Assembly (NCBI GenBank): GCA_031276295.1
Contig: JAISNI010000052.1
Location: 17,566 to 81,565, forward strand
Direction of reading: 5' to 3'
DNA length: 64,000 nt
From: Treponema sp.
GTDB taxonomy: Bacteria; Spirochaetota; Spirochaetia; Treponematales; Breznakiellaceae
In this document: in pieces, positions 30,234-40,777 of the stretch
How positions within the stretch are numbered: the stretch's first letter is position 1
Layout of the letters: each line of letters begins with the position of its first letter
Position numbers and translations under genes: made by a program
Notes under the pieces: generated by a model
What the model saw: the letters and a program-made list of their open reading frames with translations, nothing else
What the model was told of the DNA's origin: nothing
Databases searched by the model: none

Positions 30234-30544
30234 AATTTCCCCATGAGATTAGGGAATCCCCCCGCCTTACTTATTTCCTGCGTTGCCAGCACACGGGCTT
30301 TATCGTAGGCCTGACTATGGGCCGCCTTGATCAGATCCTGAAGCATATTCTTATCCTGCATATCTATCATTTCCTGGCTTATTCTCACGGCGGTAAGCTC
30401 CAGCTTCCCGTTCATGTCTACTTCGACGAGACCGCCGCCAGCCGTTCCCGTAACAACCGTATTGGCAAGCTGTTGCTGCACCGAACCCATCTCTTCCTGT
30501 AGTTTCTGGATATTTTTAAGCATATCCAAAGGATTGAAATTCAT
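30230..30544 (-). CDS. YbaB/EbfC family nucleoid-associated protein
   Basis: 'MNFNPLDMLKNIQKLQEEMGSVQQQLANTVVTGTAGGGLVEVDMNGKLELTAVRIS'; adjacent to recR and dnaX. Confidence 0.92.
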   Translation of the reverse strand: MNFNPLDMLKNIQKLQEEMGSVQQQLANTVVTGTAGGGLVEVDMNGKLELTAVRISQEMIDMQDKNMLQDLIKAAHSQAYDKARVLATQEISKAGGFPNLMGKL

Positions 30545-30614
30545 ATCCTCATTCCTTATCGTCCAATTTAGTGGAACGCGGGGTATACTGCCTTGCCCTG
30601 TAGGGTGAGGCAGT

Positions 30615-32120
30615 TCATTTTTCTATTAGAGTTCCGGGGAATATGCGGAGCACCCTTTCAAGTTCCGGCGCAATTCCCGGCGCGGCGGATTTGGTTAAAC
30701 CGCCGCCTTGTATCGACGGTACAAAACCGCTATCCTGTACGGCATGGGGCCGGCGATCTTCAGTCGTCAATCCGCTGTTTTCCGCACTCCGCTGAGTTGC
30801 CATGTACCGGTCAAACCCTTCTACCAGCCCCCCTGCCCCGGCCTCGGGTACGTTCCGCGCCGGCTCTTCCGGAGGCTCAGGCTGCTTTCCCCCAAGCCGC
30901 GCCGTTTCGGCATAAACCGGCTGCGGCGGATCGGCATAACCTGGAGGCGGCAAATCGGCGCCCGCCGGGGAACGGCCTTTCCCCAGGGCTTCCCTGGCTG
31001 CGGTTATTGCGTTCCGCAATTCCAGCGGGGAAACCCACTGCGTAAGGGCGCAGAGCCTGGCGATAACGAGTTCAAGCTCAAAACGCGGCGACAGGGAAAT
31101 TTTTATATCGCGGTAGAGTCTGAGAAGCATATCCAGAGCCTCCTCGATACGGACAGAGTCAAGGGATCCCACAACCTTTGCCGAGAAACGGCCGGGACTG
31201 TAACCAAGTATCGACTCGCGGGTGATGCCTGCTTTGATGAAGAGGATATTATGGTAATACTCGGCAAAGTCGATAACGAACTGTTCGATAGACACACCGT
31301 TTGAAAGTATATCCCCTGCCTGGTTAAAAGCCGCCGCCGTATCGCCTAAAATACAGGCTTCGGCCAGGCTGTTCAGCATGTCAAGACCGACAAGGCCGAG
31401 CTTCTCCCGAATCAGGGCGGAACTGATATGCCCGTCGGAAAAGGACGCCACCTGGTCAAAGAGGGTATACGCATCCCGCATACTGCCCGTCGATTCCTTG
31501 GCTATCCAGACCAGGGCTTCTTCTTCGGCGTCTATCCCCATTTCCGCGCAGGTGTCCCTCAGAATAGCGGCAATAGTTTCCAGCGCAATAAGGCGGAAAT
31601 TGAACTGCTGACAACGGCTCTTGATGGTGGCAGGCACCTTGTGCAGTTCGGTAGTGGCGAAGATAAAGACAATGTAGGGCGGCGGCTCTTCAATGGTTTT
31701 AAGGAGCGCGTTGAAGGCGTTTGTGGAGAGCATGTGCACTTCGTCGATGATGTATACCTTGTAGCGCCCCGAATTGGGAGGAAAGAGAACCTCATCCTTG
31801 ATCTGCCGGACATCGTTGACACCGGTATTGGAAGCCCCGTCTATTTCTATAACATCAAGGCCGGCCCCCCTGCTGATCTCGATACAGTTTGAGCATACCC
31901 CGCAGGGAATTGCGGTGGGCCCCTTTTCACAGTTAAGGGAACGAGCGAGAATACGGGCGGCGCTGGTTTTGCCGCAGCCGCGGGGACCTGAAAAAAGGTA
32001 GGCATGGGCTATACGCCCGGTTTCCAGGGAATTTTTCAACGTAGCCGCAACGAATTCCTGTCCTGCCAGTTCATCAAAGGTTTTTGGACGCCGCCTTGTA
32101 GCGGTAACTTCATAGGCCAT
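30615..32120 (-). CDS. dnaX: DNA polymerase III subunit gamma/tau
   Basis: 'MAYEVTATRRRPKTFDELAGQEFVAATLKNSLETGRIAHAYLFSGPRGCGKTSAARILARSLNC'. Confidence 0.95.
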   Translation of the reverse strand: MAYEVTATRRRPKTFDELAGQEFVAATLKNSLETGRIAHAYLFSGPRGCGKTSAARILARSLNCEKGPTAIPCGVCSNCIEISRGAGLDVIEIDGASNTGVNDVRQIKDEVLFPPNSGRYKVYIIDEVHMLSTNAFNALLKTIEEPPPYIVFIFATTELHKVPATIKSRCQQFNFRLIALETIAAILRDTCAEMGIDAEEEALVWIAKESTGSMRDAYTLFDQVASFSDGHISSALIREKLGLVGLDMLNSLAEACILGDTAAAFNQAGDILSNGVSIEQFVIDFAEYYHNILFIKAGITRESILGYSPGRFSAKVVGSLDSVRIEEALDMLLRLYRDIKISLSPRFELELVIARLCALTQWVSPLELRNAITAAREALGKGRSPAGADLPPPGYADPPQPVYAETARLGGKQPEPPEEPARNVPEAGAGGLVEGFDRYMATQRSAENSGLTTEDRRPHAVQDSGFVPSIQGGGLTKSAAPGIAPELERVLRIFPGTLIEK

Positions 32121-32154
32121 AATCGTAATATACACCCTAGCGTAAACAAAAAAA

Positions 32155-32260
32155 ACCCCGTAACCAGAGAATTCACGGCGCAGCAACCAACCGCTTACCG
32201 TTGCTTCCTTCCGGACCTGGCGGGGTTGGGCGGCGGTTACTCGCATGGTTCCTGGCTACA
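32155..32260 (-). ncRNA. ffs: Bacterial small-type SRP RNA (4.5S-like)
   Basis: Minus strand 'GCCAGGTCCGGAAGGAAGCAACGGTAAGCGG' core, paired flanks 'gccaggaaccatgcgagtaaccgcc...ggcg...ggttacgggg', then T-run; upstream of dnaX. Confidence 0.88.
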
Positions 32261-32416
32261 GGGATATAAATACCATACAATACTTGTAAAAAATGATCAA
32301 TACGGAATGCGCGCCGCCTCATAATTATTCCAGCCGAAAAGGGGCGGCTGCCCGGTAACATACCCCGCCTGTGGGAGTTGTAAAAAAACAATTTTAGTTA
32401 TATTCTCCATTCTAAC

Positions 32417-33229
32417 ATGGAACAGGAATTGATAAATACGATTGTTCTTCTTTTAAAAGAAGAACTTACCAAACTGCATCTACACTGGAAGCAGGAAGCA
32501 GGCGATCTCTTTGAAATTTACGCACGGGAGTATCTGCTGAACCTGCCGGAAGAAATCGACAGGGATACGATGGTAAAGGAAATGGCCGGGGCTATACGGA
32601 ACAGGCAGATAGAAAGGTTGAGCCGTACCGATGCCCTTTCATCCCTGAATTTAGGGGAGATCCTGCAAGAGGATATTCTCTTTCAGGATAGTCCCCGTTC
32701 AACAGAAGATATTCTTGATGAACTTGAGAATCTGGAGGGGCTTTCCCGGGTAAAGCACCGTATCCGCAACATAGCCCAGGCAATAGAAATGCAGAAATTC
32801 CGCGAGAAGCGGGGCTCAACGGAGCCGCTTGCGCTTCACCTTATCCTTAAAGGAGCTTCCCCTGAAAAAAGAATGCTTACGGTACGCCTTTTGGGGGAAC
32901 TTTTCTTCTCTATGGGCTATCTCTCCAGGACAGGTTTTACGGAGTTCCCTCCCGCGGCCTCTGAAACATCCGCCGCCGGAGACCCCGCGCCGGGTTCAGG
33001 GGAAGCGTTGAACCGCAGGCCGGGAGGTATACTCCTCGTTGATGCGGATACGATACTGCGCGGGGATACGGCTTCCCTCTCCGGGGAACTTACCGAACAG
33101 GCTTCAGCCGCCGGGGGAAAACTAACGATGATCCTCTACGGGGAAGAGATGTCCATAGAGAAACTACTTGGAATAAGCCCCGTTTTAAAGAAATGTTTCG
33201 CCTTTACCCTGGATTTTGATCCGCATTGA
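32417..33229 (+). CDS. CbbX/SpoVK-like AAA-domain protein with apparently degraded nucleotide-binding motifs
   Basis: 'LEGLSRVKHRIRNIAQAIEMQKFREKRGSTEPLALHLILKGASPEKRMLTVRLLGELFFSMGYLSRTGFTE' aligns by eye with CbbX/SpoVK; GxxGxGKT replaced by KGASPEKRM. Confidence 0.55.
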   Translation: MEQELINTIVLLLKEELTKLHLHWKQEAGDLFEIYAREYLLNLPEEIDRDTMVKEMAGAIRNRQIERLSRTDALSSLNLGEILQEDILFQDSPRSTEDILDELENLEGLSRVKHRIRNIAQAIEMQKFREKRGSTEPLALHLILKGASPEKRMLTVRLLGELFFSMGYLSRTGFTEFPPAASETSAAGDPAPGSGEALNRRPGGILLVDADTILRGDTASLSGELTEQASAAGGKLTMILYGEEMSIEKLLGISPVLKKCFAFTLDFDPH

Positions 33230-33256
33230 GGCATTTGACCACCGCGGATCCGGACT

Positions 33257-34504
33257 TCAGCCTCTGGTTTCCAGATAGGATCGCGCGACGGGATCGTCGG
33301 GGGCAAGTTCCAGGACGGTACGGAAAAAACCCGCGGCCTCGTCGTCATCGCCGTTTTTCAGGGCCAGGACTCCCAGGTTGGAGATGATCTTGACGCTATC
33401 GGGGTCTTTCCAGAGGGCCTTTTCCAGTTCACGGCGGGCATTTTTCAGATCGCCGCCTTCCATCAGACAGATGGCAAGTTCATTCAGGGTATCGCTGTTA
33501 TCGGCCCCCAACTCAAGGGCCTTACGGAAGGCCGCCGCACCGTCCTCCCAGCGACCCAGCCTGCGTAGCGCCCAGCCCAGGAGGAACCACGCATTCCAGA
33601 CCGTACTTTGGATCGTGAGGAATTCCCGAATCTTAAGGAGGCCCTCCTGTTCCCTTCCCATACGGATGCAATCGTAGGCTTCTTTAAAAAGGGCGTCATC
33701 CAGGCCGGATTTGCTTATCTCCCCTATCGCGGCCTCCGCTTCCGCTTTTCTTTCGGTATCATTGGACAAGGAGACAAACGAGGTAAAACATTCCCTGGCC
33801 CTTGCAAAATTCCGGCGGTACATAAAGAACTTACCCGCGTTAAAAAATGCAAGATCAAAGGGAGTATCCGCCTTGAGAAGGTCCTCCCAGGCTGTCTGAG
33901 CAAGCTCGAACCGGCTTTCGGCATCAGCTTCCCGCCCGGACGATTCCAGGGCCTTAGCCTGATTTTCAAGGATCACGGCGCGGTTAAAGCGCGGAAACGG
34001 GGATTCGGGGAAGAGTCCCGCAAGGGCGCTGCATATCTCCAGTGCCAAGTCATACTCGCCGTTCTCCGCTTTCAGGATAGCGGCGTCGGTAAACTCCCGG
34101 TCTATGTTCGGCTTGAGGGCAAGGACAAAACGGCGGTAATACTCTATATCCCCCCAATTCAGCTTTCTTTTGTTCCCCGTCCCGGCGCCTTCAAGGCTGA
34201 ATTCCAGATCAAGGGGAGGATCGCAGATAACCCGAATCATACCCGAAAGTATTTGCTCGGACGAGAGGGTTTCCGCTTTCAGCATAGTTTTACCAGCGGG
34301 CAGTTCTACCGGAATAGGAATAGAGGGATCGAGGGAAAAATCTTCCACCGGAGGTTTTTCCGCCGCATCTTCAGGACCGCCCCCGCCGTGAACATGGGAA
34401 CGGCCCGCATGGGAACGGCGGCGCTTCTTCCAAAAGCTATCCAGACGATCCTTCAGAGCCCCGGATAGCGCGATATAGACAATACGGTTTGGTTCGTCAA
34501 TCAT
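33257..34504 (-). CDS. TPR repeat protein
   Basis: Repeated TPR-like helices, e.g. 'WNAWFLLGWALRRLGRWEDGAAAFRKALELGADNSDTLNELAICLMEGGDLKNARRELEKALWKDPDSVKIISNLGVLALKNGDDDEAAGFF'. Confidence 0.85.
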   Translation of the reverse strand: MIDEPNRIVYIALSGALKDRLDSFWKKRRRSHAGRSHVHGGGGPEDAAEKPPVEDFSLDPSIPIPVELPAGKTMLKAETLSSEQILSGMIRVICDPPLDLEFSLEGAGTGNKRKLNWGDIEYYRRFVLALKPNIDREFTDAAILKAENGEYDLALEICSALAGLFPESPFPRFNRAVILENQAKALESSGREADAESRFELAQTAWEDLLKADTPFDLAFFNAGKFFMYRRNFARARECFTSFVSLSNDTERKAEAEAAIGEISKSGLDDALFKEAYDCIRMGREQEGLLKIREFLTIQSTVWNAWFLLGWALRRLGRWEDGAAAFRKALELGADNSDTLNELAICLMEGGDLKNARRELEKALWKDPDSVKIISNLGVLALKNGDDDEAAGFFRTVLELAPDDPVARSYLETRG

Positions 34505-34518
34505 ATTATCTCCGGAAA

Positions 34519-35463
34519 TCAGATGCCGGATACAGAGCTTACACCGGAACCGTCTTCAGGCTGAATATCCAATCGTGCCGAACTTAAATAATCGTTGATG
34601 CGTATCTTATACCCCATAGGGATCGAAGCCTCGTCAAAATCTATGGCAAGGGCTACCAGTTCCTTTCGGCCTTCAACGCTTTCAGCGCGGACAAACTTAC
34701 CTTTAACAAGGAAACTCTTCCTCGGTTCTTCAAAATCGAAGCGCATACTGACTTCCTTGTTCAGAAGAAATTTTGAAACCCCCATCATAATGAGCTTTGC
34801 CCCTGAAAACGATATATCCCGCAGTATACAGCGCCGGGGCACTCCCTGAATAAAAACCGCACATTCCTTGGACAGAAGGTTAAGACGGCGCAGGGAATCG
34901 GACGTAATTAAAATCCGTTCGGACCGCCGTTTTGCCGAATTTACATTGGCGTCAAGAAGCCGCCCCATAATCTCAATGAGATCATCCGGCGGTCTCTGGG
35001 TAAACTGGAGGGTAAAAAGGGCTACCTCTTCAGACCCCCCATAAGGATTGTAACCCATGATACGCGCCGATACAAAAAAAGTAACCGGATTTCCCGTGTC
35101 AGGGTTCATAAAACTTAAACGCAGACTTATGGAGTTATTTGCATCTTTAAGTTTCTGAATTAACCCCGATTTGGTATTTGCAACTATCTTTGCACCTTGA
35201 AAAGAAGCAGAGTACAGCACACAGGGCCAAAAATCACCTATACATTTAATGTATACCTGCTGAGTAATGAGCCCGGTAACCTGAATTATTTCCTTGGTAA
35301 AGGTAACTTCAATTCCCTTATAGCGCTCATAGTAAGTATTTATTTTCTGACTGGTTAAAATCCCCATTATACATAATATAAGAAGGATATCCATGAAGAT
35401 CAAGACAATAAAATCAAATCTCTCCTGTTTACCGACAAGCTCCCGGGTATCTTCATCTTTCAA
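34519..35463 (-). CDS. PilZ domain membrane protein (c-di-GMP effector candidate)
   Basis: 'RRCILRDISFSGAKLIM...VSMRFDFEEPRKSFLVKGKFVRAE...ALAIDFDEASIPMGYKIRINDYL'. Likely TTG start overlapping the kinase stop (TTGA). Confidence 0.75.
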   Translation of the reverse strand: MKDEDTRELVGKQERFDFIVLIFMDILLILCIMGILTSQKINTYYERYKGIEVTFTKEIIQVTGLITQQVYIKCIGDFWPCVLYSASFQGAKIVANTKSGLIQKLKDANNSISLRLSFMNPDTGNPVTFFVSARIMGYNPYGGSEEVALFTLQFTQRPPDDLIEIMGRLLDANVNSAKRRSERILITSDSLRRLNLLSKECAVFIQGVPRRCILRDISFSGAKLIMMGVSKFLLNKEVSMRFDFEEPRKSFLVKGKFVRAESVEGRKELVALAIDFDEASIPMGYKIRINDYLSSARLDIQPEDGSGVSSVSGI

Positions 35464-37184
35464 TTCCGGGCGGAACCTGCCGGTACGGCCGGTAAGACAA
35501 GCAGGAACCGGCAGCCGCCGCTGCATGAAGGTTCGGGGTGGCGGTTGGTAAGGCTGCAATATCCGCCGTAACCCTGGACGATGGCGCGGACTATGGCAAG
35601 GCCAATGCCGGAATGATCCTGCTTTTCCTCCTGGGGCCGTTCGGAATAAAAACGCTCAAAATACCGGCCGCCGCTTTCCTCACGTATACCCGGTCCCTGG
35701 TCATCCACGGTGATGAGCCAGCCTTTTATTCCGCCCGCTTCTCCCCGGCTCAGGGTAAGGGTTACTTGGCTTGCAGGCGGCGCAAAGGAAAGGGCGTTAT
35801 CCAGGGGATTGAGCAGGGCCTGGCCAAGCCGGTCCGGGTTGATAAGGACAAGGACCTTTTCCGCCGGAGCCTGTTCATCAGTACATTCATTTTTAAAAAC
35901 AATAGAAACGCCGGAAGCATCCGGTGCCAGGTTCTGATTCCGGTACGGTTCCAGAAGCAGCGGAATAAACTGCGCAAGATCGACAAACTCGCTTGCTTCC
36001 TGTTCCAGGGAATTGTCAATACCGCTTAGTTCACGCAGACGTGCCAGGAGGCGTTCCATGCGGTTTTCTTCCCGGGCAATTCTTGACAAGAGCTGTTCTT
36101 CGCGGACGGGGGAACTGAGGGAAAGTTCCACAAGGCCGCGGATAGCGGCAAGCGGGTTTTTAAGCTCGTGGAGCAGGTCGGCGGTAAAGGTATCAATAAA
36201 GGAAATACGTTTTTCCAATTTAAGGGAAAGCGCGGAAAGACTACGGGAAAGATCGCCGATTTCGTCCTTGCGTCTCAGGCCCCGGAAACGGGAACGGAAA
36301 TGCCCGGACTTATCAAGCATCCCTTCAGCTTGCTCCTTGAGCTTTTTAATGGGAATCGTAATGGTGAATGAAAGCCCCAGGGAAAGGACAAGGGAAACCA
36401 GCAGTGAAACAAAAAATATTCTAATAATATCCAGGCGTATCCGGTAGAGGTTGAGGAGTATGCCGTAAGAAGATCGGGATACAAGAACCGCTCCGGTGAT
36501 CTTGCCGGGATCGCCGCCCCATACAGGAATTGCCGAGTAGAGGTTGAGCGAAACCTGTCCGCCTGAAGAGTACCGTGTCGCCGCACCGTATCGTCCTTCC
36601 AGAGCCGCGCGTATTTCCGGGCCGAGCAGCATCTTCTGCCCCGAATAGAATTCGCCGGCTGTGAACTGAATCCCCGGCGGGAAAAACAGCCGCTTAAAAA
36701 CATTGACCGGATACACCGCCATACGGTACAGAAACGAATCGTTGGGGCTGGCATCTTTCCTTGTTTCATCCGCCGCCGTCTGCATCTCCGCCCCGGCTTC
36801 AGCGGAACCCTCTGTTTCCGCCGGAACTGCGGGTTCATCTTCATCCTGTCCGGGCTGATACTGCACGGAATTTTCTACCGGGGAACCGGCGGAAATCACG
36901 GCGGAATCGGCAACCAGATTTCCCCGAGTATCCACAACACGTAGCCGCGAATCAACCCGTCCGCCTAAATTGACAAGAATACGGAGCGCTTCGGCTGCAA
37001 GCTCCGCGCCGGAAAAGTCCCGGCCGGAAAGCGCGGAACTGAGGAGCCGCCCCTGCTGTATCATGGAATTTTCCTGGGAGGCAAGAAGCTGATTTTCGTA
37101 GGTATCCAGATAGAGCAGGCTTCCCAAGGGCAGGAAAAGGAGCAGGATATTAAAGAGGAGCAGCCTGACCGAAAGGCTTTTCAT
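35460..37184 (-). CDS. Membrane sensor histidine kinase (CreC-like)
   Basis: 'FTADLLHELKNPLAAIRGLVELS' (H-box), HATPase 'GQALLNPLDNALSFAPP...VDDQGPGI...RYFERFYSERPQEEKQDHSGIGLAIVRAIVQGYGG'. Confidence 0.9.
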   Translation of the reverse strand: MKSLSVRLLLFNILLLFLPLGSLLYLDTYENQLLASQENSMIQQGRLLSSALSGRDFSGAELAAEALRILVNLGGRVDSRLRVVDTRGNLVADSAVISAGSPVENSVQYQPGQDEDEPAVPAETEGSAEAGAEMQTAADETRKDASPNDSFLYRMAVYPVNVFKRLFFPPGIQFTAGEFYSGQKMLLGPEIRAALEGRYGAATRYSSGGQVSLNLYSAIPVWGGDPGKITGAVLVSRSSYGILLNLYRIRLDIIRIFFVSLLVSLVLSLGLSFTITIPIKKLKEQAEGMLDKSGHFRSRFRGLRRKDEIGDLSRSLSALSLKLEKRISFIDTFTADLLHELKNPLAAIRGLVELSLSSPVREEQLLSRIAREENRMERLLARLRELSGIDNSLEQEASEFVDLAQFIPLLLEPYRNQNLAPDASGVSIVFKNECTDEQAPAEKVLVLINPDRLGQALLNPLDNALSFAPPASQVTLTLSRGEAGGIKGWLITVDDQGPGIREESGGRYFERFYSERPQEEKQDHSGIGLAIVRAIVQGYGGYCSLTNRHPEPSCSGGCRFLLVLPAVPAGSARN

Positions 37185-37894
37185 TGCTCCGCTCTGCGCC
37201 AGCGGTAGCCCAGACCGTAGACCGCTTCCAGCGCGTTGAAATTTTCATCACATTCCAGGAATTTTTTCCGTATGCGTTTAATGTGGCTATCCGCGGCGCG
37301 CTCGTTCGGAAAATTATCTTCGGGGAATGCCGCCGCCATAAGCTGTCCGCGGGTTTTGATAAAACCGGGATTCGCGGCAAGGTTTATGATAATTCTGAAT
37401 TCGGTAACGGTAAATTCCAGGGGGGTATTCTTCCAAAAAACAGCATAGCGGTTTTCATCAAGCAAGAGTTCGCCGCAGTGCGCCGTACCTGTATGACGGC
37501 TTGCCCCGTTGTCTTCCCGGTTTTCAATTCTCCGCAGGGCGGATCGTATACGCGCCGTCAATTCCCGTATGCTGAAGGGCTTGGTAACATAATCATCCGC
37601 GCCCGATTCAAGCCCCAGCACCTTATCGATTTCTTCATCGCGGGATGAAAGAAATATAAGGGGCACCTTTTTCCCCGCGGGAATGTTCCGTATATTTTTG
37701 CACAATTCTATGCCGTCCATCTTCGGCATCAGAATATCCAGGATGATGAGATCGGGCATCTCCCGCCGAAAAAAATTCCAGGCTTCAAGGCCGTCAGGGT
37801 ATTCAAGGATATCGTAGTATTCCCGTTCCAGAGCGATACGGATTAACTCGCGTATGTTTTTTTCATCATCGACTACGGCAATACGGCTCATCAC
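37181..37894 (-). CDS. OmpR/PhoB-type response regulator
   Basis: 'IAVVDDEKNIRELIRIALEREYYDILEYPDGLEAWNFFRREMPDLIILDILMPKMDG' plus winged-helix C-term; overlaps kinase start. Confidence 0.93.
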   Translation of the reverse strand: MMSRIAVVDDEKNIRELIRIALEREYYDILEYPDGLEAWNFFRREMPDLIILDILMPKMDGIELCKNIRNIPAGKKVPLIFLSSRDEEIDKVLGLESGADDYVTKPFSIRELTARIRSALRRIENREDNGASRHTGTAHCGELLLDENRYAVFWKNTPLEFTVTEFRIIINLAANPGFIKTRGQLMAAAFPEDNFPNERAADSHIKRIRKKFLECDENFNALEAVYGLGYRWRRAEQ

Positions 37895-37968
37895 GGGAAA
37901 TATAGCGCAATTATTCCATTCTGTACAGGCTGCTTTATCCCTTCATCATTTTGAAATATCTTGAAAAA

Positions 37969-39540
37969 TCATCCCCGGCTGTACAGGGTAATGAGCGCTG
38001 CCAGTTTTTCCGCAATACCGGCGGGCAGAACGGAAAGCCTCCATGACCAGTTCTCGCTTCTGCATGTTGAGGGGAGGTTCATGCGGCACTCCCCGCCCAG
38101 GCCGAGTATGTCCTGCATGGGGAAGACGGCATATTCGGCGTGGGAGGCCGTTACCGCGCGGATCATTGCCCAGGCTATGTCCCTGCCTTCACAGTTAAAA
38201 TACTCGCAGACCTTTTTTCTGTCGGCGCTGCCAAGCGCATTGAACCAGCCGACCGTCGTGTTGTTGTCGTGGGTACCGGTATAGGCGGCACAGCGGTAAG
38301 GATAGTTATGCGGCAGGAAGAGATGGCGGCTGTCGAGTTTGCCGTCCTTCATGTCTTCAAAACCGAACTGGCATACCTTCATGCCCGGAAAGCCCGCTTC
38401 GTCCCTAAGCCGTATGACGGACTCCGTAAGGAAGCCCAAGTCCTCGGCTATGATGGGAAGTTTACCGAATTGCGCGTGCAGGCTTTTGAAGAAATCCATA
38501 CCCGGCCCTTTTTCCCATACGCCGTGTTCGGCGGTTGTATTTTCCGCGGGAATAGCCCAGTAGGTGTCGAAGCCGCGGAAATGATCGATGCGGAAAATGT
38601 CGGTTTGTCTTAAAAGCGCTTTGATGCGCAATTTCCACCAGGCATAATCTGTTTGTTTAAGTTTTTCCCAATCGTAGACCGGATTACCCCAAAGCTGGCC
38701 TGTAGCGGAGAAATAATCAGGCGGGACGCCCGACACGGTTGAATAGGAGCCGCCGCTCTTTGTTTTAAAAAGCTCAAGATTAGCCCAGGCATCAACGCTG
38801 TCAGGCGCAACAAATATCGGTATATCCCCGATAATTTTAATACCTTTTGAACGGGCATAATCATGCAGGTTGTTCCATTGCCTGAAGAAAAAATATTGAA
38901 GCATCTTCCATTGCCGTATTCTCTTTGCATGATCCCGCCGTGTTTTATCCAGGGCCTCGTTTTTCCGCGCGCCCAGGTCCTTATCCCAGACCGTATGCCA
39001 GCGGCTGTCGCGGTAGTGTTCGTAGATCACCATGAAAAGGGCATAGTCGTCAAGCCAGAAAGCCTCTTCCGCACAGAAAGCCTCGAAGGAAGCGGCCAGG
39101 GAAGGATTGTTCCCCAGGCAGCCGAGGCAATGCTCCGCGGCGCGGTGAAGCAGGGGGAGCTTTTCCTCTTCAACCTTGCCGTAATCAATGCGGTTGACAA
39201 CCGAAACCGGCATATCGGGGCACTCTGAATCCGTATCTGCCCGCCGGTCGCCGTCTTGCCAAGCGCCGGGTGCTTCCAGCCAGCCGTCGCGGATAAGCAG
39301 GCCGGGGCTTATAAGGTACTCGTTACCGGCAAAACTGGACCTGGCGGCATAGGGCGAATTGCCGTAGCCGGTAGGCCCAAGGGGGAGTATCTGCCAGAGG
39401 GAGACTTTTGCCTCCGCAAGAAAATCCACAAACCGGTAAGCTGCGTCCCCCAGATCGCCTATACCCCAGGGACCGGGAAGACTGGTTGGATGCAGCAGAA
39501 TACCGCAATAGCGCGGGTCAACCGCATAATTACTGTTCAT
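37969..39540 (-). CDS. malQ: 4-alpha-glucanotransferase
   Basis: 'RYCGILLHPTSLPGPWGIGDLGDAAYRFVDFLAEAKVSLWQILPLGPTGYGNSPYAARSSFAGN', 'FRIDHFRGFDTYWAIPA'. Confidence 0.95.
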   Translation of the reverse strand: MNSNYAVDPRYCGILLHPTSLPGPWGIGDLGDAAYRFVDFLAEAKVSLWQILPLGPTGYGNSPYAARSSFAGNEYLISPGLLIRDGWLEAPGAWQDGDRRADTDSECPDMPVSVVNRIDYGKVEEEKLPLLHRAAEHCLGCLGNNPSLAASFEAFCAEEAFWLDDYALFMVIYEHYRDSRWHTVWDKDLGARKNEALDKTRRDHAKRIRQWKMLQYFFFRQWNNLHDYARSKGIKIIGDIPIFVAPDSVDAWANLELFKTKSGGSYSTVSGVPPDYFSATGQLWGNPVYDWEKLKQTDYAWWKLRIKALLRQTDIFRIDHFRGFDTYWAIPAENTTAEHGVWEKGPGMDFFKSLHAQFGKLPIIAEDLGFLTESVIRLRDEAGFPGMKVCQFGFEDMKDGKLDSRHLFLPHNYPYRCAAYTGTHDNNTTVGWFNALGSADRKKVCEYFNCEGRDIAWAMIRAVTASHAEYAVFPMQDILGLGGECRMNLPSTCRSENWSWRLSVLPAGIAEKLAALITLYSRG

Positions 39541-39664
39541 GGTTTAAGTATAGACGGCTTTACAGGGGACTGCAAATAAAAAAGGAGGGTAAAACAATAC
39601 GGCAACAAATGAAGATATAGCGGAACGCAACAAACTGCCAAAGCAGCCTCGATAATCGGGGCTG

Positions 39665-40627
39665 CTAACCTACCACTTCCTTCCGGGCCGATTCGGAAAT
39701 TCGCCAGCGGTTGTCCACCTTTTCAAAACAGGCGGAGGGTATCTGGATCATACGGCCGTCTTCGGATGCCATGCGTATCTTCCCCATTACTACGTTGACT
39801 TCCACTACTCTCCAGGCCGTATTGTCGTAAAGTATCTTGCAGCCTTCCTGCGGAATAATACGGCGCTGTTCATTGTAGAAATTAAATTCATACGCAAGGC
39901 AGCACAACAGGCGTCCGCAGGGGCCGGATATCTTCATGGAATTAAGGGATAGGTTCTGATCCTTTGCCATTTTAATTGAAACGGGTTTGAGCTTATCCGA
40001 TATTGTATGGCAACAGTATCCGCGGCCGCAGACACCCAACCCTCCCACAACACGGGATTCATCCCTGACGCCTATCTGCCGCAGTTCTATCCGTGTCTTA
40101 AAGATGCTCACGAGGTCCTTAACCAGGTCACGGAAGTCTACACGGCTTTCTGCGGTAAAGAAAAAGAGAACCTTTGGTTCATCAAGCAGGTAATGAACCG
40201 ATACCAGTTTCATATCAAGTTTATGAAGGGCAATCTTCTCTTTACAGATATTGAAGGCTTCCTTTTCCTGCTCGTGATTATATCTGGCTTTATCCAGGTC
40301 TTCAGGGCCTGCAAGCCGATCTATACGGGCAATCTCCGAAGGCAACGCGGGCGCGGCGGCGTTACGTTCAATACGGCTGATAATCTGGGCCAGATCGCGG
40401 CCATAACGGGTAGGTACCAGTACCATGCTCTTCGGACTTAAAGGTTCCCCGTGAAAGGCCGCAAAGAATGTCTCGTGCGAGTAAAAAAGTCTAAGCCGAT
40501 AGACCGGCGTATCGGGAGCAAGAGATTCAAGACCTTCACCAACAATAATGGTGGTTCCCCCCATGTCGGCTTCTGCCGGGTTATCCTCCAACGAAGAAAT
40601 ATCTTCCATCTCATCTGAATCGTTCAT
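39665..40627 (-). CDS. PSP1 domain protein (RicT/YaaT-like)
   Basis: 'VHYLLDEPKVLFFFTAESRVDFRDLVKDLVSIFKTRIELRQIGVRDESRVVGGLGVCGRGYCCHTI', 'ISGPCGRLLCCLAYE'. Confidence 0.9.
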   Translation of the reverse strand: MNDSDEMEDISSLEDNPAEADMGGTTIIVGEGLESLAPDTPVYRLRLFYSHETFFAAFHGEPLSPKSMVLVPTRYGRDLAQIISRIERNAAAPALPSEIARIDRLAGPEDLDKARYNHEQEKEAFNICKEKIALHKLDMKLVSVHYLLDEPKVLFFFTAESRVDFRDLVKDLVSIFKTRIELRQIGVRDESRVVGGLGVCGRGYCCHTISDKLKPVSIKMAKDQNLSLNSMKISGPCGRLLCCLAYEFNFYNEQRRIIPQEGCKILYDNTAWRVVEVNVVMGKIRMASEDGRMIQIPSACFEKVDNRWRISESARKEVVG

Positions 40628-40777
40628 GTGTTTCCTCTAAGGTTCCGGCTGTTTACGACGGTTTGACTGGGCGGATAAACATTTGCGCAGCAAACGCGGG
40701 ACCAAATCGCCGTTAGGCGGCGGCGCGTAAACAGTCCGCGGCAGCAAAACTGCCGGGTTATGCGCAGTACGCCCTTT

